Assembly: GCA_013365325.1 (NCBI GenBank)
Contig: JABVXV010000265.1
Span: 1 to 64,000 of the forward strand
From: Dipetalonema caudispina
Lineage: Eukaryota > Nematoda > Chromadorea > Rhabditida > Onchocercidae
Length of the DNA: 64,000 bases
Direction: 5' to 3'
Shown here: positions 1-13,400 of the stretch, in pieces
Layout: each line of letters starts with the position of its first letter
Numbering within the stretch: the first letter of the stretch is position 1
Program-made: the position numbers and the translations under genes
Notes under the pieces: model-generated
Databases searched by the model: none
Told to the model about the DNA's origin: nothing
The model's input: the letters and a program-made list of their open reading frames with translations, nothing else

Positions 1-132
<132 letters not shown>

Positions 133-2046
133 TGTAGCGATAATAGAGATTTTGTTTGTGGAGAAATTGAAGCCGTTCATGGATGATGTTAATTGATAAT
201 AGTGATAATGATGTAATAAACAGTACTAAAACTTTTAGGATATATCTTAGCACAATTTATTTGCAGAATATAACATATATTTCGGTTTTATTGTTACTTA
301 TAGATAACAATAAAATGGAAATATATTTTGTGTTGTGCAAATATTTGATTGAAATCATTAAAGTAGAGAGTAATAACCTGTTGGATATATAGTCAACCGA
401 TTGAGGAAGAATGATCGGATACATAGCTAATGTCAATTAATCTTAAGCTTAAAAAAAGTTGCCATTAAAAATTTAAATCAACGCAATATCATCAAAAATT
501 AATGGGAGACATGGGAATGAAAGAGGATAAATGAATGAATGAATGAGAGGAAAGAGGAGGAGTGAAGAGGGGAGCACATCTATCTTCAATGGATTATTGC
601 TGTTTGGATAATTTTATATCCATTTTGACTTGAATGAAATGATTAGATTTAGTAAGAGAAGGAAATGAGAAATGATAGGATATACAGGATGGATGTGGAT
701 GAAGATGAGCAGGATTGGATAAAGGAATGATCAGTTAGGAATGAATGAATTGATCTCAATCCAATATCAATAACAACAACTATTTATGTTTTGTTAATTA
801 ATTGATGATGACAATGATGAGAAATAAGTTGCTAAAAGAAAATTTAACTGTTTTAGGGAATAGTACGAATAGTCCAAATTTCTTTAATCATCACATTTTA
901 TTATCCAGTTATCCGGTTACAGCAATATTATGATTTTTACTAATGATATAAATTGAATTTGATTTTTAATTAGTTTAACATTGGAAAAAAATTTTTACCT
1001 AATTTTTTCTATGATTTTTGTTCCATATTTATTTTTTCTACGATTATCCGACAATTATTCGATCATGATTGCTTCCTGGAAAATAAGAAGTCGTTGGTGT
1101 TAACATATTTCGTCTATTCTTTATTAGTCTTATTAAAAAATTAATTTAAAAAAACTTAAACTGGAGTTGTTCAATCGTTTCCTAAGTAAAACAAAGTTAA
1201 ATTTTAATGTCTTCAATAGATACATTGCTTTATTCTTCCCTAATTACACCTTAAATGATATTAAATAAGCATCATTTCAGTTGATCACTGATGACAATAA
1301 TGATAATTCATCTTACTTTTTTTTACTTTACTATATAGCATACTGTATTTGACATTTAGGTCAAATCAGATCGTTGCGTTATCCTAAAGATTTTTAGCAT
1401 ATTTGACCCTATTACTGTGAAAGATGGTGATAATTGAAAAAGCAGAAAATGTACTGATTATGTTTACACTTTAGAAGTGATGTTGTTGAAATCCATTCTA
1501 CTTGACAAATAATAGTAATGTCAGTTAATTAATTATCTTCCGATAATTCCACTAAAATCACTGTTTACTAACAAATCAACAGGCTTTTTACTCGTACCAT
1601 AACAAGCTTTATCCTTTGATTAGGATCACTTCAAGGAGAAGAAGTAACAGATGGGATGACAAAGGTCACCGTTCAAGTACCTCTCCTTACATCTTCTTCA
1701 CATCATAATAATTACACCATACAAATCACATACCCTCTTATCTTCTCATTTATCAATTCCTGCTAACGCTTCCAGTCAATTAATTACTTTATCAAATTTC
1801 GAATTATTTGTTTTAACGCATCAAGCAACATGAAACCTATAACTCAAATTGACCATACAATAATGATGATGATGCATGTAACTTTGTTGCACCAATTGTG
1901 ATTAACCTTTGACCTTTACCGCTTTTAACAATAATTCACAGCAGGATAGATTTGTGTACGATGCGGCAAGTCTATGTGATAGGACACCTTGTCTACTGCA
2001 ATATTTTCACCATTCTCTTCCCTCAAAAGGTATCTTAAATATAAAA

Positions 2047-2052
<6 letters not shown>

Positions 2053-2085
<33 letters not shown>

Positions 2086-2089
2086 CACA
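2053..2089. repeat. (AC)n microsatellite
   Basis: Alternating AC dinucleotides with one interruption (GC near 2079-2080). Short open frames crossing it encode only HTHTHT or VCVCVC runs and are not genes. Confidence 0.95.
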
Positions 2090-3041
2090 TATGGATATAT
2101 AATAGTATGTAATTTTCAAGGATATAATTGAATAGAGTGAATGAATGAATGAATGAAAAAAGAAGAAAGGTTACCTCAATCAGCAATTTCTACCTGCCTA
2201 CGATGTATAAATATAGATCATTAAGATACGATAAAGCTAGATGAGAAATAATTGGTCAATTCCAATAAAACATATTGTTCAAAATTTGGGAAACTGTATA
2301 TGTATGCATAGAAAAATCACAAAAAAAAAAAAGGAAAGATTGATAAGTTATATTAATTGATTGATTTTATGCATTATAAAGATATGAAATTATTTTTGAT
2401 TTATTCATAAAGGAATACCGTATATAGTGTTGGAAAAGTATCGTATTTTATGTGAGAAAATGGGATAAATTGGATTGAAGAAGTTAATTAAAGTTAAATG
2501 TATCGGTTTTTTTTTTTTACTTTTTTAGAATATTTAAAAAGAATTTCGAAAAATATTGGATAATAAAAGATATCAAAAAATAATTTTGTTCCCTTCGATT
2601 TAAGAGATATGTTTGCTAACAGTCGAAAATTTTGAGGAAAATAAAATGGCAACCAATTGTTGCAAATTACAACTTCAAAATAAGTACACAAACCAGAGAA
2701 TCGGAACGTAAATTAAGTAAACTAGTAGAGTAGAAGCATGTAATTGATATCGAAATTACCATTGATAGAAATATTGTTGAAGAATTAGGGAAACCAAAAT
2801 AAAACTATTAAATTAAATATTTTAGCTTCTTTCATTACTGCTCGAGCTTTATAAACATTTTAAAAATTACATTAATTTTATATTGACTAGCTATATTTCA
2901 ACACCAATTCCTTGATTACAGTCAAATTTCAAATAAATCACATCATTCGCCAACAACGAATTCAAAATGCTTAATAAAAACTAATAAATAATGATTTTTT
3001 TATTTTTGTTCTTTTTTTTTTGTCCAGAAATTTGATCATTT

Positions 3042-3401
3042 TTGATGATAATAAAATCACTTACACTTTTAGTATTGATATTTTTGGATGGAAATGAAAA
3101 TAGCAAGATGGTCAACAAGCATAAATCGGAGATTATTGAAGCTTCAACTATACCGAATGATACGTCTTTACCACAGTCCCAAAAGTATCGTTGTCGAAGT
3201 AATTTCAGACTTTCAATTCAACTTCTCTCATCAAAACTATTTACGAGAGTTTGGAAACAAAAAAAAAAAAAAAAAAATTGGCAACGATTTATTTCTTCTT
3301 CGTTTCGTCGATTCACTTTGAAAAAAAGTGAGAAAAAAAGAATGAAAAGAAATCAAACGTGTTTACAGACATATAAGATTGAATCAAAAATTCCGGAATA
3401 G
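3042..3401 (+). CDS. doubtful small ORF with hydrophobic N-terminus
   Basis: A 119-codon frame starts with MMIIKSLTLLVLIFL, which resembles a signal peptide. It is preceded about 20 bases upstream by a pyrimidine run ending in a CAG acceptor (TTTTTTTTTTGTCCAG). The middle (residues about 25-75) has mixed composition, but the end is a poly-A derived lysine run followed by basic low-complexity sequence. A second frame is open over the same stretch. I recognise no family and consider chance more likely than a gene. Confidence 0.15.
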   Translation: MMIIKSLTLLVLIFLDGNENSKMVNKHKSEIIEASTIPNDTSLPQSQKYRCRSNFRLSIQLLSSKLFTRVWKQKKKKKNWQRFISSSFRRFTLKKSEKKRMKRNQTCLQTYKIESKIPE

Positions 3402-4170
3402 AAAAGATAAATTTTGTCGTTTTTTTCTTTAAATTTGCACATTTAAAATCACACATTTTGTTATCATCATATAAAAGTAATCCGGAAAAATAGGATAGAA
3501 TGATTTTATTATCCGTTCTAGACAAAGCATTTCTTTTTTCCTTTTAATGTTTGCAAAGTGCTATTTTCATTTTTCTGATTACGAGAATGTAAATGAAGTG
3601 AAAACTAAGGAATGTTTTATTCCAATTTAAATTCTTTAATTAAGTTGCAAAATTTATTTCGCGTGAAGTTTTAACAATTTCATAAAAACAACCACATAAT
3701 TGACACATCATTTATGATTGTGTCATATACAATATTATATGTGATAATGTCACTTTCGCTTTTCTAAAGCTTTCATTAATTTTAACTGAAAGTTTCAAAT
3801 TATTAATTTGTTTGGATTCCGCGTAATAACTTTTCAAAATTCCATTTTAGTTATTAATTATTATTGTTTCAACAGAAAATTTGTCGAAAAATCGTTTGCA
3901 CTATAGTTATTAATGGATGTGCAAATGCAGCAGAATTTACACATGACAGATAGCATTTTATTATTCTGTCAAAATTTCACGATAATTTATGCAAAATTCT
4001 AGAATTTTTGAGCATAGATATCCTTAATTAGTCAAAATAACCTATTCTTGGATCTTTAGATCTGTTAATTTGGCGCCAATCAAATAGAGTACCATTAATC
4101 TCTAAGCTAACTGAGATAAATTTACATATTCTTACGATATCATCGATCGTAATATCATCAGTCTTTCAGA

Positions 4171-4230
4171 CAGTTTTGACAGATATTTACGATAATGAGG
4201 CAGTTTTGACATACATTTACGGTAATGATA
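4171..4230. repeat. two-copy 30-bp tandem repeat
   Basis: Positions 4171-4200 and 4201-4230 share CAGTTTTGAC exactly, then ATTTAC at the same spacing and a related TAATGA end. This is an imperfect direct duplication. Confidence 0.8.
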
Positions 4231-5230
4231 TGCTAAATTGTGACGAGTATGATGGAGCAAACGATGGAACGGAGATGACACAACTATAGCTATGAATTAA
4301 ATGTCACTTAGTGATAGATTTCAAATTATATCTGCAAAATTTACATATAAATTGTATGTGTGTATGTGTCCATCTGTGCCTATGTTACTGTTATAACTTG
4401 TTGATCACTCATTCCAGAATAATGGATTTTTTTTTGTTTCCGGATTGGTGAAATCCTACAAAATCGCTAATGCGATAATTTCGCATTTTCAATAAGAAAG
4501 ATTTAGATTAAAAAGTACCCATAAAATAAAAAGAAAACGAATAAAGATTACTTTTCGGCAAATTTACTATGCTAAACTTAATATCATAAACATAGAGAAA
4601 TAATTAATTAAGCATTAATTATATGATTTCTTCTCACTTTTTCTAAAACATTAATTACATTGGGTATGTTATATGGCATCTATGAAATGTAAATTATATT
4701 TAATTACTGTTCTTTCGTTCATTATCAAAAATAATCATCTTGTAAGCACTGTGGCAATAAAAAGCTTAGATAATAAAAATAGGAAAACGCAATTCTTCTC
4801 GCATAATTTACATTTATATCCATTTTTGCTTCCTACATTAATCTTTGGATTAATTCATTTGAAAAAGTATTTAAGACGTATGTTCTTCAAGCCAAACTTA
4901 AAGTAAAACTTGGATTTAAATTAAGATGTCCTAACAAAGAAGTTTCAAAAACTTTTGCAAGGAAAAAAGATTTACGAAATTCTCCATCATTATATATTTT
5001 ATCATTAATATATCTTTCCGCATCTCCGAATAAATGAATGGAAAAGTGAGAAATGAAATTCCTTATGTGGAACGAAAATACAGCAAAATCGGCAATTCTT
5101 GCAAAATTCTCCTGGGAATTACCAGGTCCAAGGATTGGAAATCCGTTAATAACTCATCCAAAAATCCAATCTACTTTCTATTTATATATATATATATTTA
5201 TGTACCTATATACATAAATGTTTGGGGATT

Positions 5231-5276
5231 GTGTGTGTGTGTGTCTGTGTCTGTGTCTGTGTCTGTGTCTGTGTGT
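5231..5276. repeat. (TG)n / (TGTGTC)n microsatellite
   Basis: A TG run grades into four or five TGTGTC hexamers and back to TG. Confidence 0.95.
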
Positions 5277-6665
5277 AATCATTATTTATAATTAATGCCA
5301 AGGAAAATATGGTTTACCGGAGGAGGTAAAGGTAAAATTGATATGAGAATTCATAAGGAAAAAGAGAATGGAAAAGTAGACGATGGCGGAAGAAAAGAGC
5401 GCAAAAGGAAGGAAAACATAAGGGATAATCATTGAAGGCTCAATGTATACATATACAAATATATGTATATCGTAATCAAATTTGCAAAATCGGGCACAAA
5501 ACCCGTACGACGATCCCAAATCCCAAAGTAATTTCATTCTTCATCCTATTTCATTCTAACTCTATTTTCACTCCATCCCATATCAACTCTCTGATTCCTT
5601 CTTTTCTTCCACTTTTTTTGTATCCAAAATCTCTATCATATCTTATCATTTATCACTCATTCTTTTTTATTTATTATTTTATGTAAACAAATACATAGCT
5701 CACTGATAATTATTGTTTATATTAATAATTTGAATATAAATTTTCTACAACGGTTTTTTTTTAAAAAAAAATTAAAAAATTCAAAAAAAAACAACAATTT
5801 AAAATGAAGTCAATATTAATGGATGCAGCAAAATAAACAGCATAAAATATTTGACGATACATTGTTGACAAGTTGATCGTTTGGGTTAATGTTTAGTTGA
5901 CATGCAAAATCATTTAGCATTTTTAGGCAATGTACATTATCATATGTATTAAATAATAAATGGGGAAAAAAATGAGTGGGAGAAAGAAGAAGCGAAAGTT
6001 ATTTAGTTGTTTTTCTTTTTTTTTTTTTTATTTTGAATGAAAATTTGATTCTTTTACTTTGAAATAGTTTAGTGGGAAACATGCAAATGCTTCATCGAAA
6101 CGACAATCGCAATCGTATAATTGGGGTCACATGGGAGAGAATTAATGTAATTAATGTTTGGGTTCTGTATGTAATTTGAGAAACCTTTCAACCATCATCA
6201 CCCAATTTCAGCATCACTTCTAAAAGTCATGACTGCTACTATTAGGATGAATAAAAAAAAAGAAGGAAGGAAGGAAGGAAAGAAATAAATGTGAAAGGAA
6301 TGCAACAGTTGTAACGAAAAGGAAAGGGTTAAAAAAAAAAGTTGAAATTTCGGTTTTTTTCATCTGAATTTTTCAAGTTTCTAATAATCACTAAAATTGG
6401 AATAATTATAAAATTTGCTCAACTGTATTGTATTATTGCTTCCTTTTTCCATTTATTTAAATTGTTGAAAAAAAAAAGGTTTTAGACTTCAATGTTTATT
6501 CCGATTTCACATAATACAAATTAATTATGAACATTAAGAAATAAACTCCAAAATATTAGCTAATTCCTTTCTCTTTTTTTTTTTCGCTTCTTATTCAGCA
6601 ATAGGAAATTAGTTACGATCAATGAATATTATCATTGCTGGTAATCGACAAAATTGTCAAGCTTT

Positions 6666-6671
6666 TTTATT
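6666..6671 (-). terminator. candidate poly(A) signal AATAAA
   Basis: TTTATT on the plus strand reads AATAAA on the minus strand, about 55 bases past the stop codon at 6726. A second AATAAA lies nearer, close to 6704-6709. Either could serve the minus-strand gene above. Confidence 0.4.
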
Positions 6672-6725
6672 TTTATTTTAGTTTTGATTCAAATTTCCGC
6701 ACCATTTTATTTTCGCATCACACAA

Positions 6726-9658
6726 TTAATTATAAACATCAGAAAACAAATATTGATTGACAAATATGGTAGCAATAAATGAGACAAATAGTGTGTTACA
6801 ACAATAATAACAACAACAATAATAGTAGAAACAACAACAATAAGAACAATGTCTACTACTACTAGCGGAAATATCCCGACGTTGAGCATTTTCCCGTTCG
6901 TTATGCCAATTATAACTTGATGATCGTTTTGCCCAATGTTCGCATGAATCCGGCAAATGATTGATTAATCCGGATTCTTTCAGTAGTTCCAGCAATGCTC
7001 TGTAATATTATGATTTCATCATTTCTCATACAGATCAGATTCGTTTTACTGCTAAAAATTATTTCACTGAAATTTTATAAAATAAATAATGACAGTACGT
7101 AAGGAAAATACTATTTCTGATGAAAAATTAAGTAGGTTGAAGAGCACAAAAATAAAATCATCAGCAAGTAAATTTATGGATATAAAAGTTACTGTGCGAA
7201 ACTTGTATGCTTATGTATTTACATTTAGGCATTTATTTGATGATTGAAAATTTTGACAATTTCATGGGTATCGAACATGATTCTAATCCTTCATTTATGA
7301 ACGTTGTTTAGCTGGAGTAGTACGATTGGAATCATTCATTTGCTAACTAAATCGTTGATGAAACGGGATATTCCAACAGTTGACATAATGACACCTTTCA
7401 TGATACTCTTTTATAACCGACGAAAACAAAATACACACATCAAATGATCGAAGAAATGTTTGGATTGAATTAGGTTTAGCTGGTGAAATAAATCATTTAT
7501 TTATGAATCAGTCATTTTTAGTTCTGCATATCCATAATGAATTATCCGTTTTGTCGTGTTTTATTTTGGAAGGAAAATATATAGAAGAAAAACTTACATA
7601 AGTAAAAAGTATAAAAAAACCAAACCGGAAACTTCGCCGACTTAAGTTAACCAAAAATTCGTGCATTTTTAAACCACAAAATTTGTTAGATTGTCGTACG
7701 TAGCATTTGTCATGCATTGTGACACTTCTGAAATGTCAATTATGTATTAATAGAATTATATCAGTTAATAGGAATATTATAAATTGTTCATTCTGTATGG
7801 TAAAGTATCAAAGATTCCCATGATAAGTAACAATTATAGTAAAATTACAAATGACTTTCAATGAATTGCTTAATAAAATGCATTTTGCATATCGCTGGTT
7901 ATTTCGAGTTTTTGCTTTCTGATTTTTTTCTGAACTTAACCTTTTTAAACTTTCCTACCATAATCACTACTTATTTTTCTCGTATGATAAAAATAGTATT
8001 CTTCGGAAATAATTTTAGCAAATATTCTAATTCTTTTTATTTTGCTAACTTGCATAAATCGTCAAGGTGCTCGTTGACCATCTGTATACCATTGTCCACC
8101 AGGTTTGATGCAGTATTTTGCAAGAGTGCTGTTTGTGTTGCACATAGCGTTACAACATCATTACCATGTCTTGACCAACACGGTAAAATGAATGACAAAA
8201 AATCACCTGTAATATATGGCATTTTAGTGTAGCATACTGTAATTGTATACTGTAGCATCAATATACCTAATGCCTATTTAGATCAAAAAATCGATAAACA
8301 AACCAGTGTTATAACGATATGCATCACAAATGCTTGTCCATAAAATTTGGCCTTTCAGCAATATATCCCCAATTGTTTGATCACCACAACGATTTATGCA
8401 GCTCGTAAATTCCGCATTTAACCTAAAATTAATTTAGCATGTTCAAGAAAATTTGTATTGAAAATAGGTACAATCAACAAATGCAATACGAAAGTCAGAA
8501 AGAGCTAGATTATTTTAAGAAAATATTTAAAAAACGTAACTTAAAATAAGCATACAATTAATTACTTTATCGATTGGAATTAGATTTAATGCTTCCTGTG
8601 GACATTTTGGACGGAAAATCAATTGCAATATTTGGGTTAACGAGATAACTTCAATAGCCACTTCAATAGTTAGCATAGCATTGATAAGAGATTTAGAATA
8701 ATGAACAAGAAATAATTTTATTCTTCCTTTGTCCAGATTAACTTACGAATTTGAAAACTTCGATTTTTTACAGTAATTCTCTGTGGTTTTGTTTCCTACC
8801 CTTCACAGTGATCTTTAAATACCGTAATGTATGTCGTATCTGAGTGATAAAAGATATCACTTTTATGACGATTGCTTCATTTTTTATTTAATTATTCGTG
8901 ATACAGGATGATTCAGGAAGTTCTATTATTGTTACACTTATGGATACAGTAGATACAGTAGGATGTACAACAATGGGTAATATTGAGAAGAGAAAAAAAA
9001 CTTATAATGGCAAGTAAAATGTTCGTTCAAACTGTAATGTTTACTGAAAGTGTATTACTTAAATTCCAACATGTTTCATTAAATTTACATTTTTTGAAAT
9101 AAAAATCGCATTGATTATTGGAGAGTAGCTAACTTACAACTGCATCATTTAAAATATAAAATGAAGAAAGGATACTTGCAAATATCTTCGATTCGTTGGG
9201 CAAAGCTACTGATACGATGACGTGAAGTTTTCGGAAGGCCAATTAATATGGTATGCAAAGGTGCTACTAAATCTTTGGCCCAATGATTGCTTGCACCCAA
9301 AATATGTGCCATACCATTCATCTGAAAGTAAGTGAACTTCAAATTTTTCAATAAAACTTCTGATATTCCAACATTCTAAAAATTATTTAAATTCTTGCAG
9401 TATTACTAATTCTAATTCAAATATTTTCAATGATTAGCTTAATTTAAGAAGTCTTATTTTAAACTTCAGCAATTTTTTTGCATAAAATTCATATTAAAAA
9501 TCACTAATTTATATAAATTTTTGATAATGTAAGGATAAAGTCAAACTAACGTTGCTATCTTTACAGCGTAATATACATGCAAGCTGTTGGTGAGAAATGA
9601 CTGAAATCTGAAGAGATACCAAACAGGACAACAATAAAAAACATTTTTCAAATTTCAT
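6726..9658 (-). CDS. predicted secreted Cys-containing helical protein, unnamed
   Basis: Proposed exons: 9551-9658, 9176-9321, 8566-8722, 8304-8422, 8050-8206, 6726-6999. The start at 9658 gives a classic signal peptide (MKFEKCFLLLSCLVSL). The body is mostly helical with no membrane segment. Two sections begin with a CxxxC motif (CILRC in exon 1, CINRC in exon 4), and each has an IC pair further on (EDICK, TSICD), which suggests a duplicated module. Later cysteines include LPCWSRH, TLCATQ, DLCK and DSCEHW. Phases agree at every junction except exon 3 to exon 4 (phase 0 to 2), so a mini-exon or another boundary is missing. The acceptor of exon 3 is weak. The last exon runs into a trinucleotide repeat and may really end earlier. 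I do not recognise the family; nematode chondroitin-proteoglycan-4-like (CPG4) Cys domains are one guess to test. Confidence 0.6.
6790..6860 (-). repeat. AAC/AAT trinucleotide-rich tract inside the last exon
   Basis: Interspersed ACA, ATA and ACT triplets (plus strand AACAATAATAACAACAAC) read on the minus strand as Tyr and Cys codons. In the frame of the upstream exon they encode CCCFYYYCCCYYCC. Confidence 0.7.
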
Positions 9659-10182
9659 CTTTGATATCCTTATTTATCGTTAATGTTTACAATGATTTGA
9701 ATTGTTGAAAGATCATCCTGGAATGAAAAGAAAAGGGAATGAATAATTAAACAAAATACTTAAATATAGAGTGATTCATACGCTCACTCGATATACTTTG
9801 GCATGTTTATCTATGTTAATTTGAGCAGTTTTCTTCAATTTCCAATTTTATCAATTTCAGAAAATAGAAAATATGCAAACGATTAAACAAGTGTTAATGT
9901 TAGAACGAAACTGGAAGTGCGGATCTTCTATATGTTGAAAGTTTACCACCAATAATAGTGATAGTACTAATAATATTATTAGTATTATGTTAAATCTGAC
10001 TTTTTTGCTTGATCTTCAGATAATAGCATAAAAAAGAAATGCTTACATCGTAGCAATTTTTGCGACAATATCATGCAAAGGATAAGAGTGAAAATAAGAA
10101 ATTCGGTTTTCAAAAAATAAAAAAATAAAAAATGAAAAAAACAAAGTGAAGAAATATTCTGCTCTGATCAATCTAACCTAAT

Positions 10183-10443
10183 ATGGTCATATCAATGAAA
10201 AATATCGACGAAATGTTTTACATCTCATCGCAATATTCGATAGCATTAGCTGAAGCAGTTGTTGAAGCAATAAAGGATCATATTAATCTCAGAAGCTATA
10301 AGACAATACTTCAAATTTTGACCAATTGCAATCACATAAATTTTGCATATATTTTATCAAATAACAATGATTTTTCAACTGAAAGTTATGAAACCAAATT
10401 ACGAAATTTTAAATTAAATTGCAAGGGAAAAAAAAGAAAATAG
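10183..10443 (+). CDS. doubtful 86-codon ORF
   Basis: Between about residues 12 and 45 the frame has a non-random look (SIALAEAVVEAIKDH, then a helical stretch with TNCNH). It ends in a basic KGKKRK. No splice or trans-splice acceptor lies just before its ATG, and no family is recognised. It could be a small gene, a pseudogene remnant or chance. Confidence 0.2.
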   Translation: MVISMKNIDEMFYISSQYSIALAEAVVEAIKDHINLRSYKTILQILTNCNHINFAYILSNNNDFSTESYETKLRNFKLNCKGKKRK

Positions 10444-13400
10444 GAAAACAGAGACTCTATTTGCTTCGGGAGCAACTATGAGGATACATTTACGAATGAA
10501 TTTGTCGGAATCTAACTCATCCGAAGTGTCCCGGGGGAAAAGTTCAATCTGCTAAGAATTTGTCTGTTGAATGAAATGGAAGACTAGTGAAGATGATTAA
10601 ATGTAAGCGTTTGAAATTTATTGTTCCTTTCTGTTATTCTTTAAAATTACTTCGCTTTTATTCCGTTATTGCGATTGAATTATTCAAAGCGGTGTTTACT
10701 GCGCTTTTATATCTGTTACAATCCCTTTATTGACCGGAAATTTTCTGGTTCTTGAATTTTGTCCAAACAATTTCAAATTTTGTACAGATAACTGTAATCA
10801 CATTGATGGGACCATAAAAATGCAATGATTATGATAGAATATACCGGGAGAAATGTTCATGTTTTTCTAACTCTTCAATTTTTCACAACGTTTTCGATTG
10901 CTCGGCTATAAGCAGATAAGCCAATGTCTATAACAATTTTCAGAAATTTGTAAATTTTCAGCCCTACTTGTTAAAAAATCAAGCACTTCGCGAAATATCA
11001 AAAATTCCTCGGAATATCCAAGAGAATATCAGAAACAGTCAACAAAATCTCTAACGGCTGCATTTCGAAAAATTTTCCCTTTACAAAAATAACATGAAAA
11101 CATTTCAATTTGGTCAAAAGTTTTAACAAAATATTAAAAGAACAAAAATAATTTTTGCAAAATTCAAACAAGTGCAATTTGGATTTATTTGCCTGTTGAT
11201 AAGACGAATTCGATGAGTACTATTTTAAGGGAATCTCGTTTTTTTTTTAGCCTAAAGCTAAATGGCTGATCCTAAATCTTATATTTTAAAAGTCTAAGAA
11301 TTAAGACTTTCTGCATACATGAATATTATTCACCATTAGGATATTCAGCAAAATTGAATCAATTCAAATAGCAGTATTTTAAATTAAAAATATATTTCCA
11401 ACGTCAAACAATTAAAAAGTAGTCTAAGCCTTCAAATCACAAGTTTTTTAAATTTTCTTTCCTTCAAATTCTATTTAAAAAGTATGATTTATTTTCTTCC
11501 AAAGCAAAAAACAATAAAAATTCTATTCAAGGATATTTCACGTTTACATTGTTTACCTAATATTTTATTTTGTTTTACTTGAAATGACGCTAGCCCACGC
11601 AAATCAAATGTTTCGAACTATTAATACAGAGAATTTCAATTTCTGATGTTTGATACTTGAATAATTTTAAAACAAGCACGATATTGTAACGTGAAATCAA
11701 ATGTTGAATTCTGTAGTGATATGTAGGATAGTTAGTACAACAATGTTAATAGCAATTACCAAATATACGTTATAATTTCAATTACAATATCATCAAATAC
11801 AACACTCAAGCAGATTTCAATAACTTATATGAAGGGAAATTTTTACAAAAAAATAATTTAAATTAACAGAAACAAATAATGGAAAACATGAATAAAACAT
11901 ATAAAAAAATTTTTTCGGTTTGCCTTCAAATTTTAATTATTTTTTGATCAGGATGGAAAAAAAAAGAAGCATTAGTAAAAATTATATTGCAAGCAATGTA
12001 AGCTATGGAATGCATTTTTGTTTTCTTGGAACCTATTAAGGCTTTTTTTCTTATTTTCCAACCTATTTGTTCGATTAACAAATTAAAAATAGATGTGTTA
12101 TTTTCGTCTTGTTAACTTGATCACTTTCCGATTCCATTTTCGAAATTCATCAATTTATTTAACAACATCATTACCATTGTTATCATTAAACTAATCTATG
12201 TTTTCTTTATTTTATTTTAAGAAAGAAAATCATTCAAATATGTAAACATTCATTTCTTTCAATATTATGTACTTAAGTTAATTTCCTCTATTGTTGCATA
12301 AAAATTTCATACAAAAAAAGAAAAAAAAAAAATCGGCCGGATGAATTGTTCTCGGCTGTATGAAAACTTTTCGATATTCATAACTTTCATGTTATCATCA
12401 TTTGATTTTCTGCGTTTATATTCTCTCTACAAATGATGCCAATTATTAATTTATTCATCCATTGATTTAGGATTTATAGGCTAGCAAATAGCTTTTGCTA
12501 ACAATTTCTCTTCTTTCTATTTTCACACAATTTTTTTCCATTAAATCCTTTTTCATTTTCGTTTTTTTAAAGAATTTTCAAATTTTTCATAAAATTTTTC
12601 TTCCAGCTTAAGTAAAAGTAAAAGAGCCTTCAGATATATGAAGCTTGGAGTATCTGGATTAATTTCACCACAAAAACGGTTCAGTAACAAGTATAAAAAT
12701 GTAGGGAAGACATCAACAATTAATTTCTTTGGAAATGTTAATATTAAAATGCTCTTTAAAAGAAAGTTTATCCGATATTTCAACATGATCATTCCGGAGA
12801 AATATAAAAATTCGAGTATTTATCAAAGAATTGAACTTCTGTTTTTTTTTTTTTTTTAGTTTAGAATTTAAATTTTGATTTCTAACACTAGCCAAATGTT
12901 GATTTATGGGTTTCATGACATTGACAATCTTTTAAAGCAGTGAAGTGTTTTGAATGAATGAATGTCACAGAGATGACAGAATCCAGCGGAGATGTCAAGC
13001 TAATGCCATCAAGAGTAGTTCATAAATTTCACAGAGTAGTCGATATAGCAGTAAGCAGTTTATTCAGAAAATTGTGTCAATATTAATCTAGAGTTAAAGA
13101 TCAGCATGCAGAGCAATAAGCATCTTGTCAGTTCTATCAGGTAAAGTTGATAGTCCCGATATTTCTCAAATATTATCATTGATCGAGCGATAGTATTGTT
13201 GCATGATGGATACCCAAGTTTGATCTGAACATGGTAACATTGACTATAGTTTCCAAAATAGTATTAGCACTTTGATGTGCTTAATATGTTACTATTGACA
13301 GCTCGTTCATCAATTGTTTCATATTTTAACAAGAAATTTCAAATATTTTTTAATAAATTTCAGTGGCACAAAAACATTTATTGATAACTTTGGAAGCTTA

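Larger units (their letters stand above)
133..6665. other. gene-poor AT-rich spacer
   Basis: I find no convincing splice-compatible exon here on either strand. Open frames are short and biased to Lys, Asn, Ile and Phe, as expected by chance in AT-rich DNA. The stretch holds microsatellites (2053-2089, 5231-5276), runs of AATG and AAGG, a two-copy 30-bp repeat at 4171-4230 and a palindrome at 4070-4079. It lies 3' of the minus-strand gene that ends at 6726. Confidence 0.6.

Noticed and set aside
5034..5291. Frame encoding a VCVSVSVSVSV run
   Set aside because: Produced by the TG/TGTGTC microsatellite.
12553..12859. Overlapping frames on both strands at 12.6 kb
   Set aside because: Both are Lys/Phe/Leu-biased, end in poly-T or poly-A runs and lack splice context.
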